Of a DNA stretch of 64,000 nucleotides, positions 30,155-37,570 are shown in pieces. The notes under the pieces were generated by a model. The model was given only the letters and a program-made list of their open reading frames with translations. It was not told the origin of the DNA and searched no databases. Made by a program: the position numbers and the translations under genes. The stretch is from Coxiellaceae bacterium (GTDB lineage: Bacteria > Pseudomonadota > Gammaproteobacteria > Coxiellales > Coxiellaceae), in NCBI GenBank assembly GCA_029212925.1, contig JARGOB010000008.1, positions 62,001 to 126,000 on the forward strand, given 5' to 3'. The first letter of the stretch is position 1. Each line of letters begins with the position of its first letter.

Positions 30155-30445
30155 ATGAGTACTTATGTGTGCACAAAATATTTTGCTAAGCCAGAAACCC
30201 TAAAGCAGGTAGTTGATTTTGTAAAGTCATCTCTATTGCATGTAGCTGAAGCAGCCGGATGCAGCAATCCTCAATTAGCCATTAGTGAAGACACTGCAGA
30301 GTTGGTGATGAGCAGTTATTGGACTGATCGCCACAATGCAGAAGTTTTTCGCGATACTATTTTTGATGCTATTGATGGAGATGAAGATGTTGATTTAGCG
30401 ATGTCACAAATGCCTGAGCGTGTCGTCTACGAAACGGTTAACTAA
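30155..30445 (+). CDS. Small protein, possible ABM/ferredoxin-like fold
   Basis: The ATG at 30155 after TGGAGAGTT gives 96 residues and is preferred over 30095. The sequence (MSTYVCTKYFAKPETLKQVV, then ELVMSSYWTDRHNAEVFRD) has the beta-alpha pattern of antibiotic-biosynthesis-monooxygenase-like dimeric barrels, often small redox or stress proteins. No catalytic residues can be assigned. Confidence in the family is low. Confidence 0.65.
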   Translation: MSTYVCTKYFAKPETLKQVVDFVKSSLLHVAEAAGCSNPQLAISEDTAELVMSSYWTDRHNAEVFRDTIFDAIDGDEDVDLAMSQMPERVVYETVN

Positions 30446-30560
30446 CAGTCGTTTGTTGCTGCTGGTCTATGCTGATTTGCTGGTTTCCACTGATTAATGT
30501 AAATTAATAGGGTGGAGTAAGCAGCAGCGATTTCTCGCATAACCTTACGCATGGGGGATT

Positions 30561-30595
30561 TTTAAGGGGGAGCCATGTGTAAGCTCCCCCTTAAA
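30561..30595. promoter_or_regulatory. Strong hairpin before the 282-residue gene
   Basis: Perfect 13-bp stem TTTAAGGGGGAGC / GCTCCCCCTTAAA with a 9-nt loop. The stem itself ends in A/T, so there is no clean T-tract; it may terminate the upstream gene or be a small palindromic element. The 245-bp gap also holds the motif TGCACGTATCATA at 30618-30630. Confidence 0.6.
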
Positions 30596-30690
30596 AGTGC
30601 ACAATCACTTGTTTTTGTGCACGTATCATACCAGAAAGCAATTATCGCTTGCTAAAGCGCGAATTGCTGGCCAGGCAGGGAGGCAAGGCC

Positions 30691-31497
30691 ATGACATCTA
30701 AAATCGCGGTATCAGCAGCGCGTAAAGCCAATCAATTGAGTGATTGGCATCGCAAATCTCATCAAGAGCGTGACCATCATCAGCAAGTAGAGCGCTTCCT
30801 GTTATTGTTGGCGCAAATTCGAGCGCAAACACAATTAGAGCATGCCAAGGCGCTAGCCTTGCGTTCACATCTTATTGGCCATCTGGTTAAATTATTCCAT
30901 CATCATGGGTTGGAGATTGATCACACCAATCAAGCGGCGTTAATGGCGTTGAATCCGGTGCACTTAATGTCGTTATTCTTACAGGCGGATCAATCATTAT
31001 ATGGTGCCAAGCCATTGGTATTGATGTCTGTTGAACAAGCGGCAACACATCTGCAGCAGCTTAGTGCTGAGTTGCCTAACAGTGATGCCTTACTGCAATG
31101 GACTCAGTTTCGTGGCGGTTTGTATCGCCAGTGGTTGTTGGTAGGTTATGAGGCTCAGCTCGAAGGTGATCATCAAGCCAAATTGATTAATATTCAAGAT
31201 TTGCGGCTAAGTTGTCCGGGCTATCAGCATAAGGAAGTGCGTCAGTTTGCAAAGCAAGAGAATATTTCATCGACCAGTTCGGCTTTTGCTGCTTTGGCGC
31301 ATTATAAGCAGCGAGTGCATGGTATACCTGCAGCGACGATTGAGTTTGATTTGAGTGAGTATTTGCAGCAAGCTGGTCATCGGCAAGTCGCGCAACTATT
31401 AACGGTGAGTCAAATGCCGTCGCAGTTTTGGCAGTTTACGGATAAACAACAAGCGGCGATTAAGCCATCAGCTACAAACGAAAGAGGAATTACATAA
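30691..31497 (+). CDS. Unknown His/Gln-rich helical protein
   Basis: The ATG at 30691 with GGGAGGCAAGGCC upstream gives 268 residues; an in-frame TTG at 30649 lacks a ribosome site. The protein is soluble, helical and rich in Gln, His and Leu (RDHHQQVERFLLLLAQIRAQ, VKLFHHHGLEIDH). No family recognised. The stop is 31 bp before the F-box-like gene, suggesting one transcript. It is part of a block inserted between obgE and rpsT. Confidence 0.68.
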   Translation: MTSKIAVSAARKANQLSDWHRKSHQERDHHQQVERFLLLLAQIRAQTQLEHAKALALRSHLIGHLVKLFHHHGLEIDHTNQAALMALNPVHLMSLFLQADQSLYGAKPLVLMSVEQAATHLQQLSAELPNSDALLQWTQFRGGLYRQWLLVGYEAQLEGDHQAKLINIQDLRLSCPGYQHKEVRQFAKQENISSTSSAFAALAHYKQRVHGIPAATIEFDLSEYLQQAGHRQVAQLLTVSQMPSQFWQFTDKQQAAIKPSATNERGIT

Positions 31498-31527
31498 CAC
31501 ATTCTGTCAACAGCTAGGGAGGGCAAC

Positions 31528-33063
31528 TTGAGCAGAAAAAAAGCTAGAACTGAAGCGCCGGGTATTGATCCAGCCGGTATTTTTTGCGATACAAATACTC
31601 ATCAAGATTCACTTTACTCATATCTAGGCGTTGTCGATAGTACACGTTTATCGCGTTGTAGTCGTTTTTGGCGTGCTTCGTATAGCGCTGCAGAAGCTGA
31701 GCGCCCACCGGGCGAGCTTTTGTTGGATTGTTTGTCATTGCTGCGGGATAAGGATGGAAACTTTAAGGCGGTTGAGAGTAGTTTGGCCGTAAGAAAAAAA
31801 ATCTTACAGGTGTTTGAAAAGTGGCGGCAAGCTGTTGGCATTGGTGTTGATGGTTGGCGTGGAAAATTTGATTTTGATGACCTTTATTTTTTATTTTATC
31901 AGGTATCAAATGACTGCGGTGTTGAAAAAGCGAGCTTAATGCCGTTGAAAGATGTGCATGGCTATGAGCAGCAGTTAAAAAGACATGTGGGGACCCTGGG
32001 GCAGCTGAGTCTATGGGCAAAAGCGCGTAAGTTGGTTTATGTGTGTCAGCTAATATCGGCTTGCATGTCAAGGCGTACTGTATTTGGTTCACGCCTGTCA
32101 TTGACTGGTATTGAAGATTTGGCGTGTTATGTTCCGGGGTGGCGTGATGCTGGAGAGCTCGCGGCTGCCGCGCGGGAGTATGCTACACAATTACTGACAT
32201 CGATTGTGACGTTATTGAGTCTTGGTGTGGATGCGCCGCAGGCAACTGCTATTCTAGAGCAAATTGCGTCGATGGGTGATTCGCAAGTGCAGATACTCAG
32301 TGAGTTATTTTCTAGCCCTGACGTATTTAATTGCTTTTTTTCAAAAGGCAATTTGGCGCAAATATTCAGTTTGGGTTTGCGTAAAGTGCAAATGATTCGA
32401 CAAAACCCAGAGATACAAGCGTGGGATATGGTGGCATGGCAAGCGTTTCCGTTGCGTGTGTTTGACGTTAAAATGCCGCTGACGGATAAGCCAATCATGC
32501 ATGCTCAGGCGCAGCAAGTGATTCGTAATCAAGTTGCTATTTTGGCAGCCGTTAAGCGGCAACTTCCGGACGGTGGTGGCCGGCATGAGTTAGCGTTAGA
32601 AAGTTGGTATGGCATTGATCCAGCTGATCCGCAGTTACCGTTGCTTCGCAGTTACCATGCATTTACCAGTCATCTCGCTTCGCATTGCGAGTTTTTCTCG
32701 GGGCCGTTGGTTGTTTTTCTATTGGCAACATGGACAGATCCAAAAGCATTATTGCAGATCCCCGAGTCGGTATTGACGGATAGAAAGCGCTGGGTGGATG
32801 GGGTGACTACTAATAGGCGTAAAGCGCAGTATCAAATTCTGCAAGAGAACCCAAATGATTGGCGTTTATTGTGTGATCAAGCGCGCTTTGATGCGTTGGT
32901 TGCAGGGCGTTATGCCGCGTTGCCGATAGAAGAAGAAAGGTCCTTGGAGCCAGCAAGATCTGTCGTTGATTTGCCGGTGTTTCGGTTTGGTGCAGGGTTA
33001 AAGCCACCTACTCGGACACTAGAGGACGAGTTAGACGATTTGCGGATGAGTTTGAGGTTCTGA
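31528..33063 (+). CDS. F-box-like protein of 511 residues, possible effector
   Basis: The start is TTG at 31528 after AGGGAGGGCAAC. Residues about 28-52 (SLYSYLGVVDSTRLSRCSRF then WRASY) match the core of the F-box, whose consensus has SYL, D, RLS, S and W in the same spacing. The leading LP of classical F-boxes is not seen. The remainder is mostly helical and unrecognised. The N-terminus is basic (SRKKARTE). The C-terminus is acidic then hydrophobic (LEDELDDLRMSLRF), the pattern of a Dot/Icm E-block signal. If real, it would recruit the host SCF ubiquitin ligase. The role is inference. Confidence 0.7.
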   Translation: MSRKKARTEAPGIDPAGIFCDTNTHQDSLYSYLGVVDSTRLSRCSRFWRASYSAAEAERPPGELLLDCLSLLRDKDGNFKAVESSLAVRKKILQVFEKWRQAVGIGVDGWRGKFDFDDLYFLFYQVSNDCGVEKASLMPLKDVHGYEQQLKRHVGTLGQLSLWAKARKLVYVCQLISACMSRRTVFGSRLSLTGIEDLACYVPGWRDAGELAAAAREYATQLLTSIVTLLSLGVDAPQATAILEQIASMGDSQVQILSELFSSPDVFNCFFSKGNLAQIFSLGLRKVQMIRQNPEIQAWDMVAWQAFPLRVFDVKMPLTDKPIMHAQAQQVIRNQVAILAAVKRQLPDGGGRHELALESWYGIDPADPQLPLLRSYHAFTSHLASHCEFFSGPLVVFLLATWTDPKALLQIPESVLTDRKRWVDGVTTNRRKAQYQILQENPNDWRLLCDQARFDALVAGRYAALPIEEERSLEPARSVVDLPVFRFGAGLKPPTRTLEDELDDLRMSLRF

Positions 33064-33066
33064 GTA

Positions 33067-33096
33067 TCATCCCGGGCGAAGGCCCGGGATCCAGGC
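33067..33096. repeat. Dispersed repeat (TCATCCCGGGC family)
   Basis: TCATCCCGGGCGAAGGCCCG followed by GGATCCAGG, beginning 4 bp after the stop of the 511-residue gene and abutting rpsT. Same family as 28761-28790. Confidence 0.78.
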
Positions 33097-33097
33097 T

Positions 33098-33358
33098 TTA
33101 AAGTGCTTTAACTTTAGCGTTTAAGCGGCTTTTTAAGCGAGATGCTTTATTCGCAGGAATTAAATCTTTACCTGCTAATTTATCAATAGCTGGCGCTGTT
33201 GTTTTGTACTGTTCAGCTGCTTTGGCTTTGTCGCCGGTAGCAATCAGTTTCAGTACTTTCTTAATTTCTGTGCGCAATGCTGAGCGCAGGCTAGTGTTAT
33301 GTTCACGACGTTTGTCGCTTTGTCTAGCGCGTTTAATGGCTTGTGGTGAGTTTGCCAC
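33098..33358 (-). CDS. rpsT: 30S ribosomal protein S20
   Basis: The GTG at 33358 with AAGGAGT upstream gives 86 residues and the canonical start ANSPQAIKRARQSDKRREHN; the longer frame to 33403 is not credible. S20 binds 16S rRNA early in 30S assembly. It is divergent from murJ-ribF in the usual gammaproteobacterial arrangement, but here the kinase pair and vapBC lie between. Confidence 0.97.
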   Translation of the reverse strand: MANSPQAIKRARQSDKRREHNTSLRSALRTEIKKVLKLIATGDKAKAAEQYKTTAPAIDKLAGKDLIPANKASRLKSRLNAKVKAL

Positions 33359-33677
33359 GAGTATCCACTCCTTCAATAGTTCTAATCGGTTTAAGATCGG
33401 CAACTATGCCGTTTCTTGCCCATAAAGTCAATAGTTTGATCTGGCTGTTTATCCGCGGTCATCTCGGGGTTCGCGCTCTCATTCCGTACCTCGACCCGGG
33501 ATCCAGGGAGGCATCCTATCAGCCAGGATTATTTAATCCCCCCTTAAGTATTTTCAGTTATAAAAATGTATATTAAACATAAGGATATAAAGAAGTCTTG
33601 ATTAAGAAATTGTTAAGCTTACTCAGGTATTATTGCCAATATTGCTAGATATAAATATTGATTGAGACGAGAGAGAA
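33359..33677. other. Intergenic region between rpsT and kinase 1
   Basis: No gene seen. It holds the rpsT promoter side, a degenerate dispersed repeat (33478-33511, ending ACCCGGGATCCAGG), and a PmrA-box-like pair with TTAA at 33602 and 33613 (11 bp apart) upstream of the first kinase gene. Confidence 0.6.
33602..33620 (+). promoter_or_regulatory. PmrA-box-like repeat before kinase 1
   Basis: ATTAAGAAATTGTTAAGCTT contains two TTAAG units 11 bp apart, the same phasing as at 1022 and 26951. It lies 58-76 bp before the start codon. The match outside the TTAA cores is weak. Confidence 0.3.
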
Positions 33678-35378
33678 ATGAGAAGAGTGCCCAGTAGCGG
33701 GAAACCAGCTGTACGACCAGGAAATGCACCTGAAGACCATTTGGGTCCAATGGGTGTTGGTGCTGGTGGTTGTGTGTATTTGCTGCCGACCGAAGATCGG
33801 GTGCAAAAGGTCGCCAATGAAGACGAGTTAAGGTTTTTGCAGCGCTTAACGCAAGCTCCGGGCACAGAAGGTCAATCATATGTACCCAAGTTATTTGACG
33901 TTGAGCCAGTTAAGTCTAAGCCTGTAGCAGCGGCGCGTAGAAGAAAGAAAAGAGGTGCCAAGCCAGTAGCTCAATATAAGGTTCAGCTTGAGTTGTGTGA
34001 GCTGGGCTCGCTAGAGCAGCAGGCATTATCAGGCGCAGTGGCCTCGGGTGTGATAAGTCGCCAAGCCTATTTGGCATATATGTTTCAAGTGATATCGCAA
34101 ACCAATGATGCGTTAGCTTATGTGCACGATAATGGCATTTTGCATTGTGATATCAAGCCGCACAATATATTTGTTACGGCAGATGGTTCAGTGAAATTAG
34201 GTGATTATGGTCATGCGGTTGATTGTGCTCCTGGTGACACTATTGATGTTGCCGCAGATCGCATGGTGGGTGTTGGCACGCCGTATTATATGCCACCAGA
34301 ATCATTAGCTGATTTTGTGTTAGACCCTTTGGAGCCTATGCGTTTGAATGCTAAATCTGATATCTGGGGTTTGGGTGTTTTATTGGGTAAGTTTATTGGT
34401 CATGAGGTAGGGTTGGTGCCTGAAGCTGAGCTTGATGGCTTAGCTGCTATACCTGGTTTTTCGCGCATAGGGCATGCAGCGATTGCAAAAATGGATGAAA
34501 TGGATGAGTGGAAAACGCTTACTGATGAAGCGGCGAAATCATTAGAAGGTTATTGTGTCGGACGTGAAGCATCAGCTGTATACACAGAAGATGAAATGCA
34601 GGCGGTCTTGTTGTTATTGGTGCAACTGTTAACGGCGCCTGAAGCGTTACGCCCTAGCAGTCAAGAATTAAAAGAACTATTGCTACAAATGAAGCCATTT
34701 ATGCCAGTAGTGCTGAGTGTAAAAACAAATGCAGAGGATGATGTTGCGTTGACACAGCGCAGGATTGTCGGCATTGAGGTTGATGCACGCAGTAAAACAT
34801 TGCATGCTTCTCGATCAAGTTCAGATATAAGCATGCAGGGTACGCCGAGTTTATTGCTTGCTTCACCGATGAGTATTAGTCCGCAAGTCACACCGGAGTT
34901 GCCGCCAATAAAGCCAAGGCGTAGGGCAGGAGCAGAGCCGATGATGATGGCAACGCCGCCTTTGATGTCGACGCCGCCCAGTTCGCTTTCGCGGCGATTC
35001 GGTTCGGCTCATACCAGACAGGTTTCTGTTGCTGATGCTTTGAGCCGACGAAAGGTGGGTAGTATGGCAACGCCACCACTAGCAAAAGCGCCAGAGATTC
35101 CAGCCGGAAAGATGACCTTGAGTCGTGTTGGGCCATTGAGTCTTTCATTGCTTGCTAGCGCTGGTCAGGGCGTTGTGAGCGTTGGACGTGATGAGCTGCG
35201 TGGTATGCCAGGCAAGCCAGCAAGGCAACAACCTACTGCTCGTCGTCATGCTTCCAGGTCGAGCTATGCGCCAAGACTGTTTTCAGTGAAAAAACCTTCT
35301 CGTCCTGCTGGTCGCGCACAGCACGATTTGGGTGTTCAGGGTGAAGCTGTTCGTTTGCCGGCGCTAAAAGTTCGATAA
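33678..35378 (+). CDS. Eukaryotic-like Ser/Thr protein kinase with long Pro/Ser-rich tail
   Basis: A 566-residue cytosolic protein. The kinase domain spans about residues 22-350: glycine loop GVGAGGCVY (26-34), Lys44 (RVQKVAN), catalytic loop HCDIKPHN (Asp158), DYG instead of DFG (Asp176), PPE for APE (Glu208) and SDIWGLGVLLG. A basic insert (RRRKKRGAK, 87-95) lies in the N-lobe and resembles an NLS. The last 200 residues are Pro/Ser-rich (RSSSDISMQGTPS, ATPPLMSTPPSSLSRRFGS) and may be autophosphorylated. There is no membrane segment or PASTA domain, unlike bacterial PknB kinases, so an exported effector kinase is likely. Confidence 0.85.
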   Translation: MRRVPSSGKPAVRPGNAPEDHLGPMGVGAGGCVYLLPTEDRVQKVANEDELRFLQRLTQAPGTEGQSYVPKLFDVEPVKSKPVAAARRRKKRGAKPVAQYKVQLELCELGSLEQQALSGAVASGVISRQAYLAYMFQVISQTNDALAYVHDNGILHCDIKPHNIFVTADGSVKLGDYGHAVDCAPGDTIDVAADRMVGVGTPYYMPPESLADFVLDPLEPMRLNAKSDIWGLGVLLGKFIGHEVGLVPEAELDGLAAIPGFSRIGHAAIAKMDEMDEWKTLTDEAAKSLEGYCVGREASAVYTEDEMQAVLLLLVQLLTAPEALRPSSQELKELLLQMKPFMPVVLSVKTNAEDDVALTQRRIVGIEVDARSKTLHASRSSSDISMQGTPSLLLASPMSISPQVTPELPPIKPRRRAGAEPMMMATPPLMSTPPSSLSRRFGSAHTRQVSVADALSRRKVGSMATPPLAKAPEIPAGKMTLSRVGPLSLSLLASAGQGVVSVGRDELRGMPGKPARQQPTARRHASRSSYAPRLFSVKKPSRPAGRAQHDLGVQGEAVRLPALKVR

Positions 35379-35441
35379 AAACAATACATTAGCTTACATC
35401 CCTATCTATCTAAAATATCTTGATATTTTCAAGTCGCTTCG

Positions 35442-35470
35442 TTGCTATCAGCTTGTTATATCTGTATAAT
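35442..35470 (+). promoter_or_regulatory. Near-consensus sigma-70 promoter for kinase 2
   Basis: TTGCTA (35442-35447), an exact 17-bp spacer and TATAAT (35465-35470), about 39-51 bp before the possible start codons of the second kinase. This gives it its own transcription start. Confidence 0.75.
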
Positions 35471-35508
35471 CTATATATAAAATATAAGAAATCAAAAAAG
35501 TTAATAAT

Positions 35509-36792
35509 GTGTTAAGTCCTATGAGATCTAAATATAAAAAAACCACAATAGATGTGAAACCGCTAGTGCTGCCGCGGCTGATTGCACAGCCAGATGCTCA
35601 GCAAACTGTGCCCAGTGCTCGTGTTATTGAAGCTATGCGCACTGGCAACTATACGATTGATGCGAGTAAGGTAAGGATCATCGGTTCAGGTATGAGTGGT
35701 GTGGTTGAGGTGTGCCAACTTGTTTTGGCAAGTGGTGAAACAAAATGGGCGGCCAGAAAACATAAAAATATGGCAGAAATAGATCGGCATTTGCGTGCTA
35801 TGGAGCAGCATGATCAAACACCACAGAGCAGTGCGGCTACTAAGGTCGTATCATTATTGGGGTGGGATGATGCGTATATGTATACGTCGTTGGGTGAGCT
35901 GGGTTCAATTAATGATTTGGCTATTGCTGACCGATTGGCGCAGGCCTCTACAGCAAAAGAACAAGCTAAGTGGTTATCGTATATTTTTCAAGTAACACAG
36001 CAAATGGCTGAAGGAATAAATCATATTCATGGTAATCACATCGCTCATCGTGATATTAAAGGTCAAAATATTTTTGTCGATAAGCAAGGTAATGTAGCGA
36101 TTGGTGATTTTGGTTTAAGCCAAACGGCACGAGGTGGTGAGCATGAGGACTCTAAGTCTGGAGCCCGTGAGCCCAACAGAAAAATTGAAGATCTGCAAAA
36201 TGCTTGGGCGGTATTGGTTTGTCAGTTGCGAGATTTTAATGTGCCATCAGAGCAGTTAACCTGTTTGCAGATAATCAAGCAGGAGCTTGAGCATGCATTT
36301 GATAGCGGCGAAGCATTGCAACAAGCGCCGATTAAAACCGCGCAGCAATTAGTGAATAGGCTGCGGGCAATCAATGCGAATACCTTATTTCTACCGGTGG
36401 TTTTGCAGTCTCAGCCCGGCACGGAGGTGGGGCGCCATCACATTACAGGCATAAGCTATAAAAAACAAAAGAGCAGACAATTGAATTCTCAACGACCACG
36501 AGGGCGGGTTGCTGAAGTAAAGAAACCAAAAAAACGGCGTTCTTCGTCAACACCGGCCAGCTTTCGAAGTAAGAGTTCATTATTCCAGGCGCGACATACA
36601 GCAAAAAAAGTGATGGCGGAAGAGGGCCTTCATCCCAATGTAAACGATGATCGCGGGCGTTCGCGTCGCCGCAAAGCTAGGGCAGGTATAAGACTTGGAT
36701 CAATTACTGGTACTGGTCAGCGAAAAAGACGTAAATCGGAAGAGGGTGATATAAATCCACAGCGACGCAAGTTGCTTCGTTATAATCGATGA
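35509..36792 (+). CDS. Eukaryotic-like Ser/Thr protein kinase with shortened C-lobe and basic tail
   Basis: Up to 427 residues from GTG 35509; ATG 35521 is an alternative (MRSKYKKTT). The kinase features are GSGMSGVVEV (glycine loop), WAARKHKN (Lys), HRDIKGQN (catalytic Asp) and GDFGLSQ. The activation segment is very short: after DFG only about 25 residues precede DLQNAWAVLVCQL, which takes the place of the usual D-W-S-G helix, and no APE is seen. The 110-residue tail is strongly basic (KKPKKRRSSSTP, RGRSRRRKARAG, GQRKRRKSEEGD), with several NLS-like clusters. Probably a paralogue of the preceding kinase. Confidence 0.8.
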   Translation: MLSPMRSKYKKTTIDVKPLVLPRLIAQPDAQQTVPSARVIEAMRTGNYTIDASKVRIIGSGMSGVVEVCQLVLASGETKWAARKHKNMAEIDRHLRAMEQHDQTPQSSAATKVVSLLGWDDAYMYTSLGELGSINDLAIADRLAQASTAKEQAKWLSYIFQVTQQMAEGINHIHGNHIAHRDIKGQNIFVDKQGNVAIGDFGLSQTARGGEHEDSKSGAREPNRKIEDLQNAWAVLVCQLRDFNVPSEQLTCLQIIKQELEHAFDSGEALQQAPIKTAQQLVNRLRAINANTLFLPVVLQSQPGTEVGRHHITGISYKKQKSRQLNSQRPRGRVAEVKKPKKRRSSSTPASFRSKSSLFQARHTAKKVMAEEGLHPNVNDDRGRSRRRKARAGIRLGSITGTGQRKRRKSEEGDINPQRRKLLRYNR

Positions 36793-36804
36793 GCTTATGG
36801 CTGT

Positions 36805-37203
36805 TTATCGCCAGTTTTCTAAGGTTAGTCCTGGAATGCGGTTAAACTCTTTTATATTGGAGGTTATTAGTGTTAATTCTTTTTCCAGCGCGGTGCTGCC
36901 GATCAATATATCATAGCCGCCAATAGGTTTTCCCTTAGATTTTAAGAGGGCTCGTATCTCGGCTGCGTGCATGGCTGTTTGCTGGGTGAAAGCTAGGGTC
37001 GCGACACAGCTAATGAAGTCTTCCAGTGGCTTTCGGATTTTCTTTGCTCTTTGTTTGTTAATTAATAAGCCGTATTCAATTTCTAGTATGGTAATGCTTG
37101 ATATGGCAAAATCTGATGGCGAATGTTGTTTGAGTTTGCTGAGTGTGTTCATGTCTCCTTTTACAAAATCACTTACGCAGCAAGTGTCTAATAGGTATTT
37201 CAT
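36805..37203 (-). CDS. vapC: VapC-type PIN-domain toxin
   Basis: A 132-residue PIN-domain ribonuclease. Conserved acidic residues are visible in YLLDTCCVSDF (Asp6), ILEIEYGLL (Glu) and GGYDILIGSTAL (Asp). Such toxins cleave tRNA or rRNA when freed from the antitoxin. Its start overlaps the antitoxin stop by 4 bp, the usual vapBC layout. Confidence 0.9.
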   Translation of the reverse strand: MKYLLDTCCVSDFVKGDMNTLSKLKQHSPSDFAISSITILEIEYGLLINKQRAKKIRKPLEDFISCVATLAFTQQTAMHAAEIRALLKSKGKPIGGYDILIGSTALEKELTLITSNIKEFNRIPGLTLENWR

Positions 37204-37436
37204 TTAAAAGGGTCCTCGTCAGGCATGTTTAGTTCATCGCGATATGATTCAAATTCAGGGAAGTTGTTTACGCCTTCGAACTGCAGCACTGATTTAGGCC
37301 ATTTATTTGCTTTGTGGTGTTGTAGCCATTCTTTTAGGGCTTCACGCACAATGGCGTTTCTTGTTTTTCCTAGTGCTTTTGCGTTGGCTGTCACTTCTTT
37401 ACCTAAGCTATCTTCTATGTAAACGTTAATATTCAT
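37200..37436 (-). CDS. vapB: VapB-type antitoxin (ribbon-helix-helix)
   Basis: A 78-residue protein. The N-terminal ribbon-helix-helix (MNINVYIEDSLGKEVTANAK, then KTRNAIVREALKEWLQHH) binds DNA. The C-terminal part (NNFPEFESYRDELNMPDEDP) would bind and block the toxin. A palindromic operator at 37465-37481 stands just upstream, implying autorepression. Confidence 0.88.
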   Translation of the reverse strand: MNINVYIEDSLGKEVTANAKALGKTRNAIVREALKEWLQHHKANKWPKSVLQFEGVNNFPEFESYRDELNMPDEDPFK

Positions 37437-37464
37437 TGTAATGTCCTCCGCGCATTTATATAGT

Positions 37465-37481
37465 ATAACATGTTATGTTAT
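37465..37481. promoter_or_regulatory. Palindromic operator of vapBC
   Basis: ATAACAT GTT ATGTTAT: a perfect 7-bp inverted repeat with 3-bp centre, 29 bp upstream of the antitoxin start and overlapping AT-rich promoter-like sequence. Confidence 0.7.
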
Positions 37482-37570
37482 ATATTCAAGCGCGCTCATA
37501 TTAGAATCATTGCGCTGACGCCAGTGATGATCTACCATGCTGCTGGAGCAACTCTTATATATGGACCAGC

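Noticed and set aside
30561..30595. Hairpin as a Rho-independent terminator
   Set aside because: The stem is perfect but no T-run follows on either strand, so it is listed only as a hairpin.
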